A DNA stretch of 64,000 nucleotides, taken from assembly GCA_946481095.1 (NCBI GenBank), contig CAMLML010000015.1:3406-67405 (forward strand), written 5' to 3'. The position numbers were made by a program, and so were the translations under genes. Source of the stretch: an uncultured Cellvibrio sp. (GTDB taxonomy: Bacteria > Pseudomonadota > Gammaproteobacteria > Pseudomonadales > Cellvibrionaceae). The notes beneath the pieces were generated by a model. The model was given only the letters and a program-made list of their open reading frames with translations. It made no database searches and was not told where the DNA came from. Positions 51,765 through 61,239 of this stretch are shown here, piece by piece. The number at the start of each line of letters is the position of its first letter. Within the stretch, counting starts at the first letter, position 1.

Positions 51765-53768
51765 TTACTTCACTTCCGCCTCAAACGGCGAAGCAGGCAA
51801 TCCGGCTGCATTGTACAAATTCACACCTTCAGGATTGTCAGCCCAGGCGTAACGAATCCATTTGGGTTCTTTTACTACAGCGGCATCCACAATTAATTTA
51901 TCCTGTTTGATACTGGCGCTAGTCCAAACAAATTTTTTATCTGCACCCGCAATCGCCAGATGTTTAATTTTGTCGCCACGAATGGTTAAACCTTTTGAAT
52001 AATTAAACACAACTTCAATTTTTCCCGATTTTAATTTCACTGATTTAACCAATGGTCCAGAGGATACAATTGATTTTTTTCCGTAGACCAATTTCAATGC
52101 GCCCAGCGCCAAACGTTCACCCACATCTTGTTTATTCAGAGGATGTATATCGTTCCACTCCCCCACATCAATACCCACTGCCATAGCGGTATTTTTTACA
52201 GCGAGCAATTCACGCTGCGCTTCACGTAATTCCGCCCATTTACTTTCGGTGGGTTGATCGAACGCTTCCTGGAAATTTACCAATTGCACATAAAGAAACG
52301 GGAAATCGCCTTGATTAAATTGTTTACGCCAATCCGTAATCAAATCTGTCATCAAATAACGGTATTCCGATTTCACCGCTGCGCAGGTTTCACTTTTGCA
52401 AAGGCTGGCAGGTTTACGCAATGCAGAGTCAGCATCAGGTTTCGCCACATTGGATTCACCTTGATACCAAAGCACACCTTTAATTTGCAGAGGTAATACA
52501 GGGGCCAATTTCGCATTGAACAAACTGGCAGGCTGATAATGCAAAGTAGTGGTTTTATTCATCGGGCCAACAGCAGCAGCGATTTTAAATTTCCACTCAC
52601 CCGCGAGCGAAATTTTTTCATCGCCCAAATCCAAATCATAACGTTTGTCTTTGACGAAACCGGGATTACCGGAATAGCTGGTCACGCGAACACTTAATGT
52701 GTTATCACCTGCTTTTAATAAATTAGCTGGCACCGCATAAATACGCGGTGGATATTGATAACCGGTTTGCCCTATGGATTGACCATTCAAAAACACCTGA
52801 TCGCCATCCACAATACAGCCCAGCCATACAGTTCCGGATTTTTTCGCCTGCTCTGCCGTTAATGAAAAAGTTTTGCGCACCCAAAAGGATCCATTCGGCA
52901 AAATATATCCTTGTTCTTTTAATTTACCGGGAACATTAATTGTTTTCCAAAGGCTGGTATCGAGTTTTTCTGCAGACCAGTTTTGTTGCAACCCTACATC
53001 CGCTGCTCCAAGTTCACCAAACCATTTATCGTTTGATGCTTTATCTTTGGCGATTGTATCCTGAACAAATTGATCATCTTTGAAAGGGGCCAATTGTTTC
53101 AGGTAATGCGGAAAATTTTTCAAACCTTCTTCGCTGACCCAGGCTTCTGCCGGTGAGCCACCAACAGGCAGAGTAATCAAACCAACTGGTACTCCAATTT
53201 CCTGATGGATTTTACGCATAAAGAAAAATCCAACGCCGGAGAAAGTTGAAATATTCTCAATCGTTGCGGCTTTCCACATACCTTGCTGAAAATCTTTCTG
53301 CGGACCTTTAAACGCGTAAAGTACAGGCACATTAAATTCGCGAATCAACGGAAAATTGGTGGATGAAATCACCTCAGGATATTGATAACGCAAACGATGC
53401 AAAGGCAATTCAATATTGGATTGACCCGATGCAATCCAAACGTCACCCATCACAATATTCTTGCGAGTGAGTGTATTTTTACCCACAACATTGAGTTGAT
53501 AATCACCACCAGCTTTTAATGCAGGGAATTCTACTGACCAGCTGCCATCTTTAGCGATGGTCTTTTTTTCTTTACCAGCAAATTGCACGGTGACGGTTTC
53601 GTTTTCGTCAGCCCAGCCCCAAATTTTGATGGGCTTGTCGCGCTGCAATACCGCACCATCACTTAATACTCGCGGCAAACCAATATCAGCCATTACCGAC
53701 ACAGGCAGCAACATCAGCAAGAACATCCACAATAAAAACTGCAGACTAAAGCTTGATATAGTTCTCAT
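51765..53768 (-). CDS. Secreted sialate O-acetylesterase-like SGNH esterase
   Basis: A 667-residue precursor with a signal peptide (about 1-27, ending SVMA). An N-terminal beta domain precedes the SGNH nucleophile motif IASGQSNIELP near residue 115. A galactose-binding-like jelly roll is inserted at about 260-400 (FWVRKTFSLTAEQA, VFLNGQSIG). The catalytic fold resumes with LWYQGESN, and DIHPLNKQDVGERLA carries the catalytic Asp-His. In plant-polymer degraders such proteins often remove acetyl groups from hemicellulose or pectin; sialate itself need not be the substrate. It follows the DUF3144 gene by 6 nt. Confidence 0.87.
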   Translation of the reverse strand: MRTISSFSLQFLLWMFLLMLLPVSVMADIGLPRVLSDGAVLQRDKPIKIWGWADENETVTVQFAGKEKKTIAKDGSWSVEFPALKAGGDYQLNVVGKNTLTRKNIVMGDVWIASGQSNIELPLHRLRYQYPEVISSTNFPLIREFNVPVLYAFKGPQKDFQQGMWKAATIENISTFSGVGFFFMRKIHQEIGVPVGLITLPVGGSPAEAWVSEEGLKNFPHYLKQLAPFKDDQFVQDTIAKDKASNDKWFGELGAADVGLQQNWSAEKLDTSLWKTINVPGKLKEQGYILPNGSFWVRKTFSLTAEQAKKSGTVWLGCIVDGDQVFLNGQSIGQTGYQYPPRIYAVPANLLKAGDNTLSVRVTSYSGNPGFVKDKRYDLDLGDEKISLAGEWKFKIAAAVGPMNKTTTLHYQPASLFNAKLAPVLPLQIKGVLWYQGESNVAKPDADSALRKPASLCKSETCAAVKSEYRYLMTDLITDWRKQFNQGDFPFLYVQLVNFQEAFDQPTESKWAELREAQRELLAVKNTAMAVGIDVGEWNDIHPLNKQDVGERLALGALKLVYGKKSIVSSGPLVKSVKLKSGKIEVVFNYSKGLTIRGDKIKHLAIAGADKKFVWTSASIKQDKLIVDAAVVKEPKWIRYAWADNPEGVNLYNAAGLPASPFEAEVK

Positions 53769-53774
53769 ATAAAA

Positions 53775-54080
53775 TTATTCCAGATCCGGGGCCATTTTGT
53801 TGCCTATGTATTGCGTATAATTTTCACGATAATCCTCCAGATGTTCACGCAAAATTTCACGATAACGTCCAGTCAGATAGTTCAGCGCTGAATCCACCTC
53901 TTCGGCATATTCTTTTTTATCAAGGGATTCATTGGCCACAATAAACGCATTAAATCTCGCTGTTGCATTCAACAATGCAGCACTGACAATACCGGGATCC
54001 GCCTGATCACAGGACTGATTGGCTTGCTCGATGAATTGATCAACAAGATTCCAAAAAACATCTTCATCTTTTTTTGACAT
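53775..54080 (-). CDS. DUF3144 family protein
   Basis: A 101-residue acidic, helical protein. FWNLVDQFIEQAN at the start and GIVSAALLNATARFNAF match the small uncharacterised DUF3144 family. No signal peptide or cysteines of note. AAGAG precedes the ATG. It is 6 nt upstream of the esterase, but the functional link is unclear. Confidence 0.85.
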   Translation of the reverse strand: MSKKDEDVFWNLVDQFIEQANQSCDQADPGIVSAALLNATARFNAFIVANESLDKKEYAEEVDSALNYLTGRYREILREHLEDYRENYTQYIGNKMAPDLE

Positions 54081-54121
54081 AAAAACTCTTGGTTATTAAA
54101 TGGATTAATAAATCTTTCATA

Positions 54122-54140
54122 GAGCGCTGCAACAGCGCTC
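54122..54140 (-). terminator. Hairpin after the M16 peptidase gene
   Basis: GAGCGCTG and CAGCGCTC form an 8-bp stem with a 3-nt loop, 14 nt after the peptidase stop on the minus strand. No strong T-run follows, so termination may be weak. Confidence 0.5.
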
Positions 54141-54153
54141 CTGTCAGGCCCTG

Positions 54154-56997
54154 TTATTTATTTCCCGCGAAAGGTTTATCCTTGAAATTGGTACCACGCA
54201 TTTGCACTTCTGCATAAGCCGATTGATCCTTAAGCAACAAGGATTGGTATATTTTTATCAAATCAGCTTTAGTCACTTTTTTCAGTGCAGCAGCCATTCT
54301 GTCGCGTTTATCAAATGTATATTTTCCACTGATAAACTCATCGCGATACCAGTTGGCTTCCTGATAAAAATCAACCGGCTTTTGTAAAATATTGGCGATG
54401 ATTGCGTCACGCGCAGCAGTAACTTCCTGTTCGGTTAAAACATCCAATTGCTTCTGGTAATCCTTACGGAATTTATCCATCCGTGTTTTTATTCCGGATA
54501 AATCAGTATTGGAACTTTGTACCAACATAATAAATCCAGGCACATCATCAACAGGATACTGACTGCTGAAAACCACATACCCCAACTGTTCATTGGTTCT
54601 CAATTGAGTGAAAAATGCATTACCAAATATAGCGTCAAACACTTCCACTTGAGCTTGCTGCTCATCCGATTTTGCCGCCATAAACCAGGCTTGCAATACC
54701 GTACTGTCCGCCAATGCCACATCGTCACGAAATAAAGCTGGCTTTCCCGCAAGGGGGAGCGCATAGCGATTTACCGCGCGCTCTTCCGGTGCGGTATTAC
54801 CGGGTAATTTTTTATGTGCGGTTAACGCCATTTCTTTAACCTGTGCGTCAGTAAAATTACCAACAACCAGAATACGTACCAAGGTATTTTTTACCAGGTT
54901 TGCGTGATATTCCTTGATCTCATCCAGAGTAACTGTTTTGGATGTTGTAATATATTCTTCATCCGTAAATTGAATGACTGAAACCATTCGTCCCAGTTGT
55001 GATAAGGACTGCCTGAACACATGGTCCTTGCGTTTGTTTTCCATTGATTGCTGGAAAGAATCAATGGCTTGATTGAATGCTTCCGGCGAGATATTCAAAT
55101 TGACATATTCGGTGACCATCTTATCCAACAACAAGGGTAATTTTGCACTGTAGCCTGAAATATAAATATCCTGTGAATGCCCCGCATTGATGCTACTGGA
55201 TATATTCAGTGAAACACGCGAAGCCTTATCGATCAGACTCATGGTTTGCTTGTTATAAATATCGTTTAACAAATAGGACATAGTACGATTTTTAATAGAG
55301 TCCTGTACGAATTTGACATTCATCTGCAAATCAATCGCTGCATTGCCTTCCTGGTGGTAATGTTGTGAATGTACCAAAAAGGCTTCGACACCTGGCTGAC
55401 TGATAATTTGCTGCGGTTTTTTGTAAGTATTTTCCACAATGGCTGCTGCATCATTGGATAAGAGATCGTTCAACGGCGGCAAATTAAATTTGAATTCTTT
55501 ACCAATTTTTTCCCAGCGTTTGAAATCAGCAGAAGTCAAATTTTCAATCCTGTAAGAGCCATCAAAAAACGGAATTTTTTGATCAACCTTTTCATCTGGC
55601 GAAACATACCAGATACGCGCACGTTTTTTATCAAGTTGCTTTGCCAGTTTTTTAATCGCAGCTGGATTGTACTTTCCATAGTAGTAATCAGAATTCAATA
55701 AATGTGCAACAGGATACTTGAATTGTGCCATGGATAAATCAACAGCCTGATTCAAGGGTTGTGGTTTGGGACCATAATTAAAATTCTTTTCGGCTATGGC
55801 TTTAAATTCAGTGTAATAGCTTTTATTGATGCCTTTTTTGCGGATTAAATCAACGTAGTTAAAAATGGCTGCAATTATTTTGTCCTGCTGTTGCAATCCT
55901 GCGTCAGTTAAATCGACCATGACTCGCAAATAACCATCAGGACCATAATTTTCGCTATCAATTTGTGCAGTTACATTTTTTGCCAGCCCCAGGTTACGCA
56001 ATTCTTTGCAAAGGGTTCCAGGCTCTTCGGATGTCAATAATTGATGGATATAGGCATCAGGTTTTGATCGCCAATCTTTATGTGTGGATTGAATAGGAAA
56101 ATCAATAAATAAAACCTTCATGTCTTTAATGGATTGGTAATGAAGCGCTTTACCCATTTGTACTTTGGTTAAACCAGGAACGGTGATTGCGGGCAGTTCT
56201 ACATTTTTATTAGGCACAGCCGAAAAGTGTTTTATCGCCAAAGCTTTCAACTCTGGCAGGCTTTGCTTGCCAACCAAAGTCAACTTCATAATATTGGCTG
56301 AATAGTAAGTCTGGTAAAAATCTTTCAATGCTTTTTGTAATTCTGAATCCGGTTTGTCTTTCAATGTATCCAGATTGCCAATATTGAATTTAGCTGCAGG
56401 ACTTGCGGGGTTTGCTGTTACACCTTCCAGCGCAAATAAATTCCAGCCATCCTGAGCTTTTTGCAAAGACCATTCATTATTCACTGCGTTGCGTTCTTTA
56501 TCACTGTAATGCGGATCAAAAGTTGGTTTCTTGAAATAGTCACTGAATCTGTCCAAAGCCTCGTCAAGTTTTGCTGCATTGATTTGAAACATGTAATTGG
56601 TTCTATCAAATGCGGTAAATGCATTGGTCATACCACCATTAGCCTGGGTATATTTCATAAAACCGCTGGGCTCAGGGTATTTTTCTGTACCTAAAAACAA
56701 CATATGTTCCAGATAATGCGCCAGACCCATTTGATTTTTTGGATCTTGCGCACTGCCCACTCCGACAGCTAATGATGCAGCAGCATTTTCCAGGCTGGGG
56801 TCAGATACCAATACAACCTGCATACCGTTATCAAGCAACAATGCTGAATATTGTCGATCATCATTTTGGCTTTTCACCAAGGTGATTGTTTCGGGATTGA
56901 CAGCCTGTTTGACAGCTTTGGCTGTCTGCGCACCGCTTAAGCCTATCCCGCCAATCAACAAACAGCTTAATAAAACTATTTTTTGCATATTCAACAT
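54154..56997 (-). CDS. M16 insulinase/pitrilysin-family zinc metallopeptidase
   Basis: A 947-residue precursor with a signal peptide (about 1-27), so periplasmic. The inverted zinc motif HYLEH is at residues 94-98, and the third zinc ligand is in NAVNNEWSLQ further on. The protein follows the two-half, four-domain plan of pitrilysin/protease III: a catalytic N-half, then a non-catalytic C-half with NEQLGYVVFSSQ, typical of the family. It would degrade small peptides up to about 10 kDa. AGGA lies 8 nt before the ATG. It is divergent from the solute-binding-like pair. Confidence 0.93.
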   Translation of the reverse strand: MLNMQKIVLLSCLLIGGIGLSGAQTAKAVKQAVNPETITLVKSQNDDRQYSALLLDNGMQVVLVSDPSLENAAASLAVGVGSAQDPKNQMGLAHYLEHMLFLGTEKYPEPSGFMKYTQANGGMTNAFTAFDRTNYMFQINAAKLDEALDRFSDYFKKPTFDPHYSDKERNAVNNEWSLQKAQDGWNLFALEGVTANPASPAAKFNIGNLDTLKDKPDSELQKALKDFYQTYYSANIMKLTLVGKQSLPELKALAIKHFSAVPNKNVELPAITVPGLTKVQMGKALHYQSIKDMKVLFIDFPIQSTHKDWRSKPDAYIHQLLTSEEPGTLCKELRNLGLAKNVTAQIDSENYGPDGYLRVMVDLTDAGLQQQDKIIAAIFNYVDLIRKKGINKSYYTEFKAIAEKNFNYGPKPQPLNQAVDLSMAQFKYPVAHLLNSDYYYGKYNPAAIKKLAKQLDKKRARIWYVSPDEKVDQKIPFFDGSYRIENLTSADFKRWEKIGKEFKFNLPPLNDLLSNDAAAIVENTYKKPQQIISQPGVEAFLVHSQHYHQEGNAAIDLQMNVKFVQDSIKNRTMSYLLNDIYNKQTMSLIDKASRVSLNISSSINAGHSQDIYISGYSAKLPLLLDKMVTEYVNLNISPEAFNQAIDSFQQSMENKRKDHVFRQSLSQLGRMVSVIQFTDEEYITTSKTVTLDEIKEYHANLVKNTLVRILVVGNFTDAQVKEMALTAHKKLPGNTAPEERAVNRYALPLAGKPALFRDDVALADSTVLQAWFMAAKSDEQQAQVEVFDAIFGNAFFTQLRTNEQLGYVVFSSQYPVDDVPGFIMLVQSSNTDLSGIKTRMDKFRKDYQKQLDVLTEQEVTAARDAIIANILQKPVDFYQEANWYRDEFISGKYTFDKRDRMAAALKKVTKADLIKIYQSLLLKDQSAYAEVQMRGTNFKDKPFAGNK

Positions 56998-57213
56998 CTT
57001 TCTTTTCCTGTGAATTAACGTTTCAAATGACGACAGCCGTTGAGTTTAACCTGTTCAATCCTCGCCAACAAAGTATGTTTGTTATTACGACAGCTCACCC
57101 GATATATCGTTACCCGTCACTGCTAAATAGTATCTTGATTTACCGAAAAGGAGATGACGGCAAATCCGCTTTTCGTCTATGCTTCAAAAGACAAATTGCA
57201 CAGCTTGATAATT

Positions 57214-58128
57214 ATGATTAAAAAGTTGAACTCACACATTGTCTCCATATGGCTTTGCTACTTAACGGTGTGTTTTGCTTTATGTTTCACATCCAAAAGC
57301 CATAGTGAAGCATTGGTTGTGATGCATCTTGCTCCTGACTCCACACAGGATAAAAGGCTAAATTACAGTACTGAACTGATCAAACTGGCATTAAATAAAA
57401 CATTAAAACCTGGTGAAGTGATTCAATACAAAAGCATTCCCACATCGAGCTCCGCACGCGCCAGATCACTGCTGAACAGCAACAAATACCCCAACCTGAT
57501 TTTACCCCTTAGTTACGAAGACAATATGCGGGAATCCTCGATTGATTACATTCCCTTCCCCACCGAGCTGGGTGCTCTGAGTTATCGTATCTGTTTCGTA
57601 AGCCCAAAATTTTTTCACAGTCAAAAAAAAATCCAATCAATAACAGATTTAAAATCCCGGACTTTCGCCACTGGTATAGGCTGGCCTGATAGCCATGTAT
57701 TAAAAGCAAATCAATTTCAGATCATTGAAGTCAGCAAGTATGAAAATATTTTTAAAATGCTATTCAACAGTCGCTTTGATTTTTTTTGCCGGGGTATAGG
57801 TGAAGTATTAAACGAATTTGTCACCTACGGCCCGACATATCAACTGCAATATGACAAGTCGTTCCTTCTTCATTATCCCATGCCCCGCTTTTTCTTCTTA
57901 CACAACACCAATCAGCAACTTAAACAACGGTTAACAACCGGATTACTTGCAGCTTATGCAGATGGCTCCCTGATGCAATTATGGAAAAAGCATTATGCCG
58001 AAAGCGTAAAATTCAGCACCCCCAAAGGCCGAACCTTGTTTTTTTTAGAAAACAAACGAATCCAGAATATCAACATGGAATATAAAAAATACCTCCTCCC
58101 TCTTGAAGCTTATGAGTCATTACACTAA
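57214..58128 (+). CDS. Exported solute-binding-like protein, tandem paralogue 1
   Basis: From the ATG at 57214 this is 304 residues with a signal peptide (about 1-33). Its sequence is closely similar along its whole length to the next gene and more distantly to 46484-47326. Shared motifs are VMHLAPDS, YEDNMRESSIDYIPFP, LSYRICFVSP, ATGIGWPDS, FNSRFDFFCRGIGE and YKKYLLPLEAY. The two-lobed pattern suggests a periplasmic ligand-binding protein. No transporter genes adjoin. An ATG at 57154 directly after AGGAG is an alternative start but would spoil the signal peptide. Confidence 0.75.
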   Translation: MIKKLNSHIVSIWLCYLTVCFALCFTSKSHSEALVVMHLAPDSTQDKRLNYSTELIKLALNKTLKPGEVIQYKSIPTSSSARARSLLNSNKYPNLILPLSYEDNMRESSIDYIPFPTELGALSYRICFVSPKFFHSQKKIQSITDLKSRTFATGIGWPDSHVLKANQFQIIEVSKYENIFKMLFNSRFDFFCRGIGEVLNEFVTYGPTYQLQYDKSFLLHYPMPRFFFLHNTNQQLKQRLTTGLLAAYADGSLMQLWKKHYAESVKFSTPKGRTLFFLENKRIQNINMEYKKYLLPLEAYESLH

Positions 58129-58232
58129 TTAATACACCGACCCATGGCGTAAAAAACAACATGAATTTATACTGACCTCGTTGCATTATTGCCTTACTTC
58201 AGGATATGGATGCTCAAACGAGGGCATATCTT

Positions 58233-59138
58233 ATGATGAGAAAATTGATCAGCTGCCATAAACCTGTCAAATATTTTCTATCGACCCTGATGCTGATGTT
58301 GTTGTGCCAAAAGTCTGCCGCCGATGTTATCACCGTGATGCACAGGGCGCCGGATTCTGAAAACGACAAACGCCAGGAATACAACACAGCACTGCTCAAA
58401 TTGGCCTTGGGAAAAACCCTGAAGCCCGGTGAACAAATAGAATATAAAAGTATTCCACAAGTCAGCCTGGCCCGTGCGAGATCTCTCCTTAATACCAACA
58501 AGTTCCCCAATCTGGTGATGGAACTCACCTATGAAGATGAGATAACCCAAAACTCCTCGATTGATTACATTCCCTTTCCGATTGAATTGGGCGCACTCAG
58601 TTACCGTATTTGTTTTGTTAGTCCACAATTCATCAACAGCCAGGAAAAAATTAACACTGTAGAAGACTTAAAGAAAAAAAGTTACGCCACAGGTATTGGC
58701 TGGGCAGAAAGTTATATTTTTAGAGAAAACCAATTGCGCGTGGTTGAAGTAAATAGCTATGAAAATATCTTCAAAATGTTATTCAATAACCGGTTTGATT
58801 TTTTTTGTCGCGGTATCAGTGAAGTATATCAAGAATATCAAACTTTTGGTTCCCACTATCGATTGCATATTGATAAGACATTTTTAATTCATTACGAAAT
58901 CCCTCGATTCTTTTATTTAAACAAGAGTAATCAAGAGCTAAAACATCGATTGGAATCCGGGTTAACAATAGCATTCAACGACGGCTCCCTGCGAAAGTTA
59001 TGGAATCAACATTTTGCAGAAAGCATCAAATTCGCATCGTTGAAAAATCGTCAATTATTTGAGCTCGATAATAATCATATCCAAAATATCAATCATGATT
59101 ATAGAAAATACTTGTTACCACTGGATGCCTATGACTGA
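58233..59138 (+). CDS. Exported solute-binding-like protein, tandem paralogue 2
   Basis: A 301-residue precursor with a signal peptide (about 1-31, ending SAA). Motifs VMHRAPDS, IDYIPFPIELGALSYRICFVSP, ATGIGWAES, FNNRFDFFCRGISE and YRKYLLPLDAY align with the preceding gene without gaps of note, so this is a tandem duplication. The start is the ATG at 58233 (another follows at once). It ends 17 nt before the convergent ABC permease gene. Role unknown; ligand sensing or loose transport function is inferred from fold only. Confidence 0.75.
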   Translation: MMRKLISCHKPVKYFLSTLMLMLLCQKSAADVITVMHRAPDSENDKRQEYNTALLKLALGKTLKPGEQIEYKSIPQVSLARARSLLNTNKFPNLVMELTYEDEITQNSSIDYIPFPIELGALSYRICFVSPQFINSQEKINTVEDLKKKSYATGIGWAESYIFRENQLRVVEVNSYENIFKMLFNNRFDFFCRGISEVYQEYQTFGSHYRLHIDKTFLIHYEIPRFFYLNKSNQELKHRLESGLTIAFNDGSLRKLWNQHFAESIKFASLKNRQLFELDNNHIQNINHDYRKYLLPLDAYD

Positions 59139-59154
59139 TTCACAGGCAAATTCT

Positions 59155-60018
59155 CTATATCTCATACCGATTATTACGCAACCAAATACTCGCTGCTATA
59201 AACAACCCGCCTATACCCAAGCTAAACAAAAAATGTCTGATAAAATCACTCTGTAATACAAAAACTTCTTTCAATACAAAAGCAGATTTTATATCAACCA
59301 ACATATTTTTATAGAGTTGCAACAAAGTTACAACACCTATAGTTAAATTAATGCGCCCAAGTAACAAATCAATTAACACCAGTAACATAGGAACACCGAA
59401 TGCTATTGCCATGGGAAATCTTTTGGAAATAGCAGATATGAAAATAAAATAACCTATGAGTGGTAACATAAACAACATACCCAATAAATTATCACGGTAA
59501 ATCTCCAAAGGTATGAGTAATGCGCTGAAATCTGTTATTGCAGGTGAAACAACAAATGACGAATTTGCGCTAAAAAACAATACCGAACCCAAGACAGCAA
59601 ATAACAAGGACACCACTTGATTAATACATAAAAGAAAAGTAGGCACCACAATCGCAACCACAAACACTTTTATTAACACGTTTACAGTTTCGCTGACTGG
59701 CATGGATCGCCAAAATAAAATTTGTTTACTTTTACGATCTTCATATAAAGAATTTAACAGGTAATTAATTAACACAAACGTGTAAACCAACAACATAATT
59801 GCACAATTTGCATACATAAACTCCATAATAAAACTATTTAATCTCAATTCCGATTCAGGAAATTCTTTTCGAACAAACATCCAGTAATATGCAAATCCGG
59901 TACAAAATAGAGTAAACAAACCAGACAAAATTAACGGCACATAGACCATGCCCAATTTATATTCCAATATTTCCCGCTTCAATTGCGCAACAAACTGATT
60001 CATCTTGATATTGCTCAT
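59155..60018 (-). CDS. ABC-2-type membrane permease subunit
   Basis: A 287-residue inner-membrane protein with six hydrophobic segments and a short cytoplasmic loop (LYEDRKSKQILFWRSMPVS) after the second, a feature of ABC-2 permeases. It partners the ATPase just upstream, with which it overlaps by 4 nt (ATGA). It is the last gene of the cluster. The exported substrate is unknown; YtrBC-type systems are linked to cell-envelope stress in other bacteria. Confidence 0.82.
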   Translation of the reverse strand: MSNIKMNQFVAQLKREILEYKLGMVYVPLILSGLFTLFCTGFAYYWMFVRKEFPESELRLNSFIMEFMYANCAIMLLVYTFVLINYLLNSLYEDRKSKQILFWRSMPVSETVNVLIKVFVVAIVVPTFLLCINQVVSLLFAVLGSVLFFSANSSFVVSPAITDFSALLIPLEIYRDNLLGMLFMLPLIGYFIFISAISKRFPMAIAFGVPMLLVLIDLLLGRINLTIGVVTLLQLYKNMLVDIKSAFVLKEVFVLQSDFIRHFLFSLGIGGLFIAASIWLRNNRYEI

Positions 60019-60875
60019 TGGTTTACCTGGCTCTTGATTTTTGCTACGAATATATCGGCCAAATCCGGTTTTTTTATTTTTCCGATACTGCTCAATTTTT
60101 CTATCGATTTACCTTGGTAGATCATACAGAATCCACCCAAAGTACTACGGAAATCCAGTGGTGATTCCGCCAATGCGGCGTCCTTTTGTTCAAAACTGAT
60201 CTCAAGCTCAACAAACTGCCTGGCTACCTCGTCCATGGATTCATTTAAAATAATTTTTCCGTCATTGATAAAAATCAAATCCGTCAAAACCTCTTCGATT
60301 TCTTCTACCTGATGAGTGGTAATTAAAATGGTTTTCTGTGCATCGTAGTAATCATTCAACAAAGATGCATAAAATTGCTTTCGATAAATAATATCCAACC
60401 CCAATGTTGGTTCATCCAACACCAGTAACTTGCTATCGATCGCCATAATTAATGCCAGATGAAGTTGTACGACCATGCCCTTGGACAGGGTTGAAACAAG
60501 TTTTTTCTGTTCCACCTTTGAGTTTTGTAAAAACCCAAGACATTTTTCCCTTGAAAATCGTGGATGCACCCCTGCTACATAGTCGATCATTTGTTTTACT
60601 GTCATCCAGCCAGGTAATACTGCCGTATCTGCAATAAAAGAAACTTGCTCTAATAAATTGACGCGATTTTTTTGCGGGTTCAGCCCTAGGACCGTCAATT
60701 CGCCATCCAAGGTGGATAAACCCAAAATCCCTTTTAACAAAGTTGTTTTACCCGCACCATTAGGCCCAATAAGACCCACTATTTTTCCTGACTCGATCGA
60801 TAAATCAATATTGGATAAAATCTGCTGATTACCAATACGTTTGCTAACATTTTTCGCCGTAATAATTTGCGTCAT
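60015..60875 (-). CDS. ABC transporter ATPase (YtrB-like)
   Basis: A 286-residue ATPase with Walker A GPNGAGKTT near residue 37, the signature replaced by LSKGMVVQL (the canonical LSGGQ is LSKGM here, as in YtrB-like exporters), Walker B LLVLDEPTLGLD and the switch His in TTHQVEEIEEV. The last 70 residues are not ABC core and may regulate it. It starts 1 nt after the GntR gene and overlaps the permease by 4 nt. Confidence 0.88.
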   Translation of the reverse strand: MTQIITAKNVSKRIGNQQILSNIDLSIESGKIVGLIGPNGAGKTTLLKGILGLSTLDGELTVLGLNPQKNRVNLLEQVSFIADTAVLPGWMTVKQMIDYVAGVHPRFSREKCLGFLQNSKVEQKKLVSTLSKGMVVQLHLALIMAIDSKLLVLDEPTLGLDIIYRKQFYASLLNDYYDAQKTILITTHQVEEIEEVLTDLIFINDGKIILNESMDEVARQFVELEISFEQKDAALAESPLDFRSTLGGFCMIYQGKSIEKLSSIGKIKKPDLADIFVAKIKSQVNQ

Positions 60876-60876
60876 T

Positions 60877-61239
60877 TTATTCCTCCTTCAATTTCTTCAA
60901 TGCAGTCAATAATTCATCCAGATCAATCCCCAAATCCTCCATGCGTTTCAGCAATGCAGGCAGCTCCATCCGGATAAATTTTTCTTTTTCCATTTGATGC
61001 AATTTTTGTTGCGCACCTTCAACTACAAACATACCCATACCCCGACGCGATTCAACCAGTTGCATATCGACCAACTCCTGATAAGCCTTGCTCACTGTTA
61101 TATGATTAATTTGATAGTCACTGGAGACCTGTCGCACTGATGGCAATGGATCGCCTTCTTTAAAAACTCCCAACAAAATCAAACTGACGATTTTTTCGCG
61201 CAGTTGTCGATAGATGGGTTGATCGTCGTTCCAATTCAT
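60877..61239 (-). CDS. YtrA-family GntR transcriptional regulator
   Basis: A 120-residue regulator with only the winged helix-turn-helix (PIYRQLREKIVSLIL, PSVRQVSSDYQINHITVSKA) and a short helical tail (about 75-120), the form of the YtrA subfamily. YtrA-type proteins usually repress the ABC transporter in their own operon. It overlaps the sigma factor stop by 4 nt upstream and lies 1 nt before the ATPase gene. Confidence 0.9.
   Translation of the reverse strand: MNWNDDQPIYRQLREKIVSLILLGVFKEGDPLPSVRQVSSDYQINHITVSKAYQELVDMQLVESRRGMGMFVVEGAQQKLHQMEKEKFIRMELPALLKRMEDLGIDLDELLTALKKLKEE

Noticed and set aside
51616..51910. Two short plus-strand frames across a REPIN
   Set aside because: They are low-complexity translations of the CCCTCTCCC repeat and overlap the esterase end; no start signal of note.
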